A stretch of DNA of 14,658 bases from assembly GCA_013696265.1 (NCBI GenBank), contig JACCYX010000461.1, forward strand, positions 1 through 14,658, in the 5' to 3' direction. Under the pieces are notes generated by a model that did not search any database, was not told the origin of the DNA, and saw nothing but the letters and a program-made list of their open reading frames with translations. The stretch comes from Chloroflexia bacterium. GTDB taxonomy: Bacteria > Chloroflexota > Chloroflexia > Thermomicrobiales > UBA6265. The position numbers and the translations under genes are program-made. This document shows positions 12,414-14,658 of the stretch, in pieces (the first letter of the stretch is position 1; the number at the start of each line of letters is the position of its first letter).

Positions 12414-14615
12414 CTAATCCTCGCCGATCAGGACAGTCCGGCCTCGAACCCCGTCGGATGGACCGATCACGCCATCGTCCTCCATCTGTTCGATCAGCCG
12501 CGCCGCCCGGTTGTACCCGATCCTCAGTCTTCGTTGCAGCATGGATGCCGACGCCGCGCCCTGCTGCCGCACCACGTCGAGCGCCTGCAACATCATCGGA
12601 TCGTCCTCCCCACCTTCTGCCTCAACGGATTCCGGGTTGCTGCTCTCCAGGTCCATCCACTCCGGGTCATACCGCGGAATCGGGGAAACCGTGAGCCAGT
12701 GGTCGACGATCGCCTTCACATCCTCGTCGATGAAGGCGCCTTGCACGCGCACCGGCTTGGCGGCGTCGGGCGGAAGATAGAGCATGTCGCCCTTGCCCAG
12801 CAGGCGCTCCGCGCCGGGCATGTCCAGGACGACCCGGCTATCGATCATCGACGACACGGCGAACGCGATCCGGGCGGGCACGTTCGCCTTGATCAGGCCG
12901 GTCAGGACGTTGACCGAGGGCCGCTGGGTGGCGATGATCAGGTGGATACCCGTGGCCCGCGCCATCTGGGTCAACCTCGCGAGCAATGTCTCGACATCGT
13001 CCGGGGTCGTCATCATCAGGTCGGCCAGCTCGTCGATGATGACGACCAGGTACGGCAGCTTCTCGGCTTCCGGCTCGTCCGTCGTCTTCATCCGGTAGCC
13101 GTCGATGTTCCGCACGCCGAGGCTCTTGAACAGCTCATAGCGGCGGTTCATTTCCCGCAGCACCATGCGCAAGGCGCCGACCACCTTGTCCATTTCCGTG
13201 ACTACGGGACACTGGAGATGCGGCACCGCGTTGAACATCGTCAGCTCGACCATTTTGGGGTCGATCATGAGCAAGCGGAGCTCATCCGGACGGAACCGGA
13301 TCAGGAACGTGCTGATGATGCCGTTGAGGCAGACGCTCTTGCCGGCGCCGGTCGCGCCGGCGATGAGCAGGTGCGGCATTTTGGTCAGGTCGCCGACCAC
13401 GTAACGGCCGTTGACATCGCGGCCCAGCGGCAAGGGGATCCGGGCCTTGGATTTCGTGAACGCCGGCGACTCGATGACTTCCCGCAGTCCCACCGTGGCA
13501 ATCTCCGCGTTCGGGATTTCAAGGCCGACCCGCGCCATGCCGGGTATCGGCGCCTCGACGCGAATGCTCTGCGCCGCCAGGGCCAGCGCGAGATCGTTCT
13601 GCAATTCTGTGATGCGGCGCACCTTGACGCCGTTGCCCGGTTCGAGCGCGAACTGGGTAACCGCCGGTCCCGGATTGATCTCCCGTACGGTGGCTTCGAC
13701 CTTGAAACTCAACAGCGTTTCTTCGATCGAGCGGGCCTTGGCCTCCAACTCGGCGGTGTTTGGAACCACAGCATCGTAGTAGGCCAGGTGCCGGATGTCC
13801 GGCAGCGGCAGCGGCTCCCCGGTCGTCACCGGCGACGGAAGCGGCGCAAGTGACTTCTGGTCCGGCGCGTCATCCTTGGCCTGTCGCTTGGGAATGTTGA
13901 TCACGCGCTCCACGGGAACCGCCTCGACAACGGGCGGCGGCACGGACCGCGTGACCGCCCGCTTGGCGTTTTCCGGGGCCGGGTTGGGAGCACGCAAAGG
14001 TTTTGGCTTGCGGCGTGGCAACAGACGGCGCACATCGCGTTCCAGTGACATCAGGTCGGTATCCGCCAGGAGGAACACCGAAACCACGCCCGCCGCGAAG
14101 AGCACCAGCCCGGACGCCAGGCGACCCATCGCGCCCCGGGCGATATCCCCGACCACCATCCCGGCTTCGCCGGACATCCCGGCGCCCCCGAACGACAAGA
14201 GCCCGAGCGAGGCGGCGGCGAAGAGGAACCCACCGACGTAGTGCCGGAACAGCAGGATTGGGCCGTCCTGGTTGGCGAAGGCACGGATGGCGGTCAGGGC
14301 GATGAAGATCGGGACCAGTACCGCCCCCCGGCCGAAGCCGGCCCGCAGCGTGTCGCCCCACCAGGACACGACCGCCCCGTCTTCGGAGCCTCTGCCCAGC
14401 GCCCACGAACTCAGCAGCCCGGCGAGCACGAGCAGGACGCCCGCAATCTCGCGCTTGAGACGATCGGAAATCGTGACAGTCGGCACGAAACCGCGAAAGA
14501 ATCCCCGTGTTCGTGTAGACCACACGCGCATCTTCGAGGGTTGCTTCTTCCGCGCCCGCCCCTTGCCGGAGCGCGTTCGCGAGGTATCGGTTCGGGCCCG
14601 TGTCGTAGTCGCCAT
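12414..14615 (-). CDS. ftsK: DNA translocase FtsK/SpoIIIE
   Basis: Membrane-anchored ATPase that pumps chromosomal DNA through the closing septum. The 733 residues suit the SpoIIIE/short FtsK class. A basic N-terminus precedes about four membrane segments (roughly 55-73, 97-113, 125-143, 165-183). A proline-rich linker (about 200-275) leads to the alpha and beta motor domains, with Walker A GATGAGKS at 420-427, IDPKMVELTMFN at 451-462, Walker B LVVIIDELADL at 523-533, IATQRPSVNVLTGLIKANVP at 561-580 and the VLDMPGAERLLGKGDML segment. The gamma winged helix (about 672-733; LQRRLRIGYNRAARLIEQME, then GRTVLI) reads oriented sequence motifs. The start is ATG 14615, six bases after GGAG. The frame remains open to the window edge, so an upstream start is not formally excluded. 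Confidence 0.97.
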   Translation of the reverse strand: MATTTRARTDTSRTRSGKGRARKKQPSKMRVWSTRTRGFFRGFVPTVTISDRLKREIAGVLLVLAGLLSSWALGRGSEDGAVVSWWGDTLRAGFGRGAVLVPIFIALTAIRAFANQDGPILLFRHYVGGFLFAAASLGLLSFGGAGMSGEAGMVVGDIARGAMGRLASGLVLFAAGVVSVFLLADTDLMSLERDVRRLLPRRKPKPLRAPNPAPENAKRAVTRSVPPPVVEAVPVERVINIPKRQAKDDAPDQKSLAPLPSPVTTGEPLPLPDIRHLAYYDAVVPNTAELEAKARSIEETLLSFKVEATVREINPGPAVTQFALEPGNGVKVRRITELQNDLALALAAQSIRVEAPIPGMARVGLEIPNAEIATVGLREVIESPAFTKSKARIPLPLGRDVNGRYVVGDLTKMPHLLIAGATGAGKSVCLNGIISTFLIRFRPDELRLLMIDPKMVELTMFNAVPHLQCPVVTEMDKVVGALRMVLREMNRRYELFKSLGVRNIDGYRMKTTDEPEAEKLPYLVVIIDELADLMMTTPDDVETLLARLTQMARATGIHLIIATQRPSVNVLTGLIKANVPARIAFAVSSMIDSRVVLDMPGAERLLGKGDMLYLPPDAAKPVRVQGAFIDEDVKAIVDHWLTVSPIPRYDPEWMDLESSNPESVEAEGGEDDPMMLQALDVVRQQGAASASMLQRRLRIGYNRAARLIEQMEDDGVIGPSDGVRGRTVLIGED

Positions 14616-14658
14616 CCACCGCTCCGGAGCAGAACGGGCCGGACCAGTATGTCCAGCA

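Noticed and set aside
12282..13853. Long plus-strand open frame opposite ftsK
   Set aside because: Antisense shadow; it also crosses the terminator hairpin and has a histidine/arginine-rich composition typical of such frames.
1..14658. CRISPR array, insertion sequence, prophage or toxin-antitoxin pair
   Set aside because: I saw no repeat-spacer pattern, transposase, integrase or small paired ORFs with such signatures in the window.

Overview
This window looks like a chromosomal housekeeping segment of a high-GC bacterium (GC well above half by eye). Shine-Dalgarno sites are clear and GTG/TTG starts are frequent. The gene content (tmk next to a DarA/PstA-type cyclic-di-AMP receptor, recR nearby, glmU followed by prs, a Ycf45-like ATPase with an R3H domain, an NrtR-type regulator) best suits a Gram-positive-like or Chloroflexota lineage. 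Thermomicrobia/Sphaerobacter relatives are my first guess, but this is inferred from family distribution and not proven by the sequence. I see no transposase, prophage, CRISPR array or rRNA.

Layout, left to right. (1) 1-4276, minus strand: tRNA-Gln(UUG), glmU, prs, a CNNM/CorC-type CBS membrane protein, then the 5' part of a biotin protein ligase (birA) cut by the left edge. Spacing is tight enough for one transcription unit. (2) 4277-6051, plus strand: an NrtR-like Nudix/winged-helix regulator and, 38 bases later, an NAD kinase; the pair suggests local control of NAD(P) metabolism. A 29-bp interrupted dyad in the divergent gap at 4331-4359 is a candidate operator. (3) 6038-11694, minus strand: recR, a tandem GNAT-like protein, the Ycf45/R3H ATPase, tmk, the DarA/PstA-like receptor and a membrane-anchored double zinc ribbon protein, with gaps of 0 to about 106 bases. 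The tandem GNAT-like gene appears to have its own promoter (TTGAGT-N17-TAGAAT). The last gene overlaps the convergent NAD kinase by 14 bases. (4) 11695-12010: a 316-base divergent intergenic region holding a perfect 16-bp palindrome. (5) 12011-12328, plus strand: a small two-zinc-ribbon protein. (6) 12336-12408: a strong nested hairpin that probably terminates transcription from both sides. (7) 12414-14615, minus strand: an FtsK/SpoIIIE DNA translocase.

The genes cover cell-wall precursor synthesis (glmU), PRPP and nucleotide supply (prs, tmk), cofactor metabolism (birA, NAD kinase), DNA repair and segregation (recR, ftsK) and nucleotide signalling (DarA-like). I find no clear-cut new defence or mobile system. 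The least explained parts are the tandem GNAT-like protein, the R3H ATPase, the two zinc ribbon proteins, and the two candidate operators at 4331-4359 and 11860-11875.
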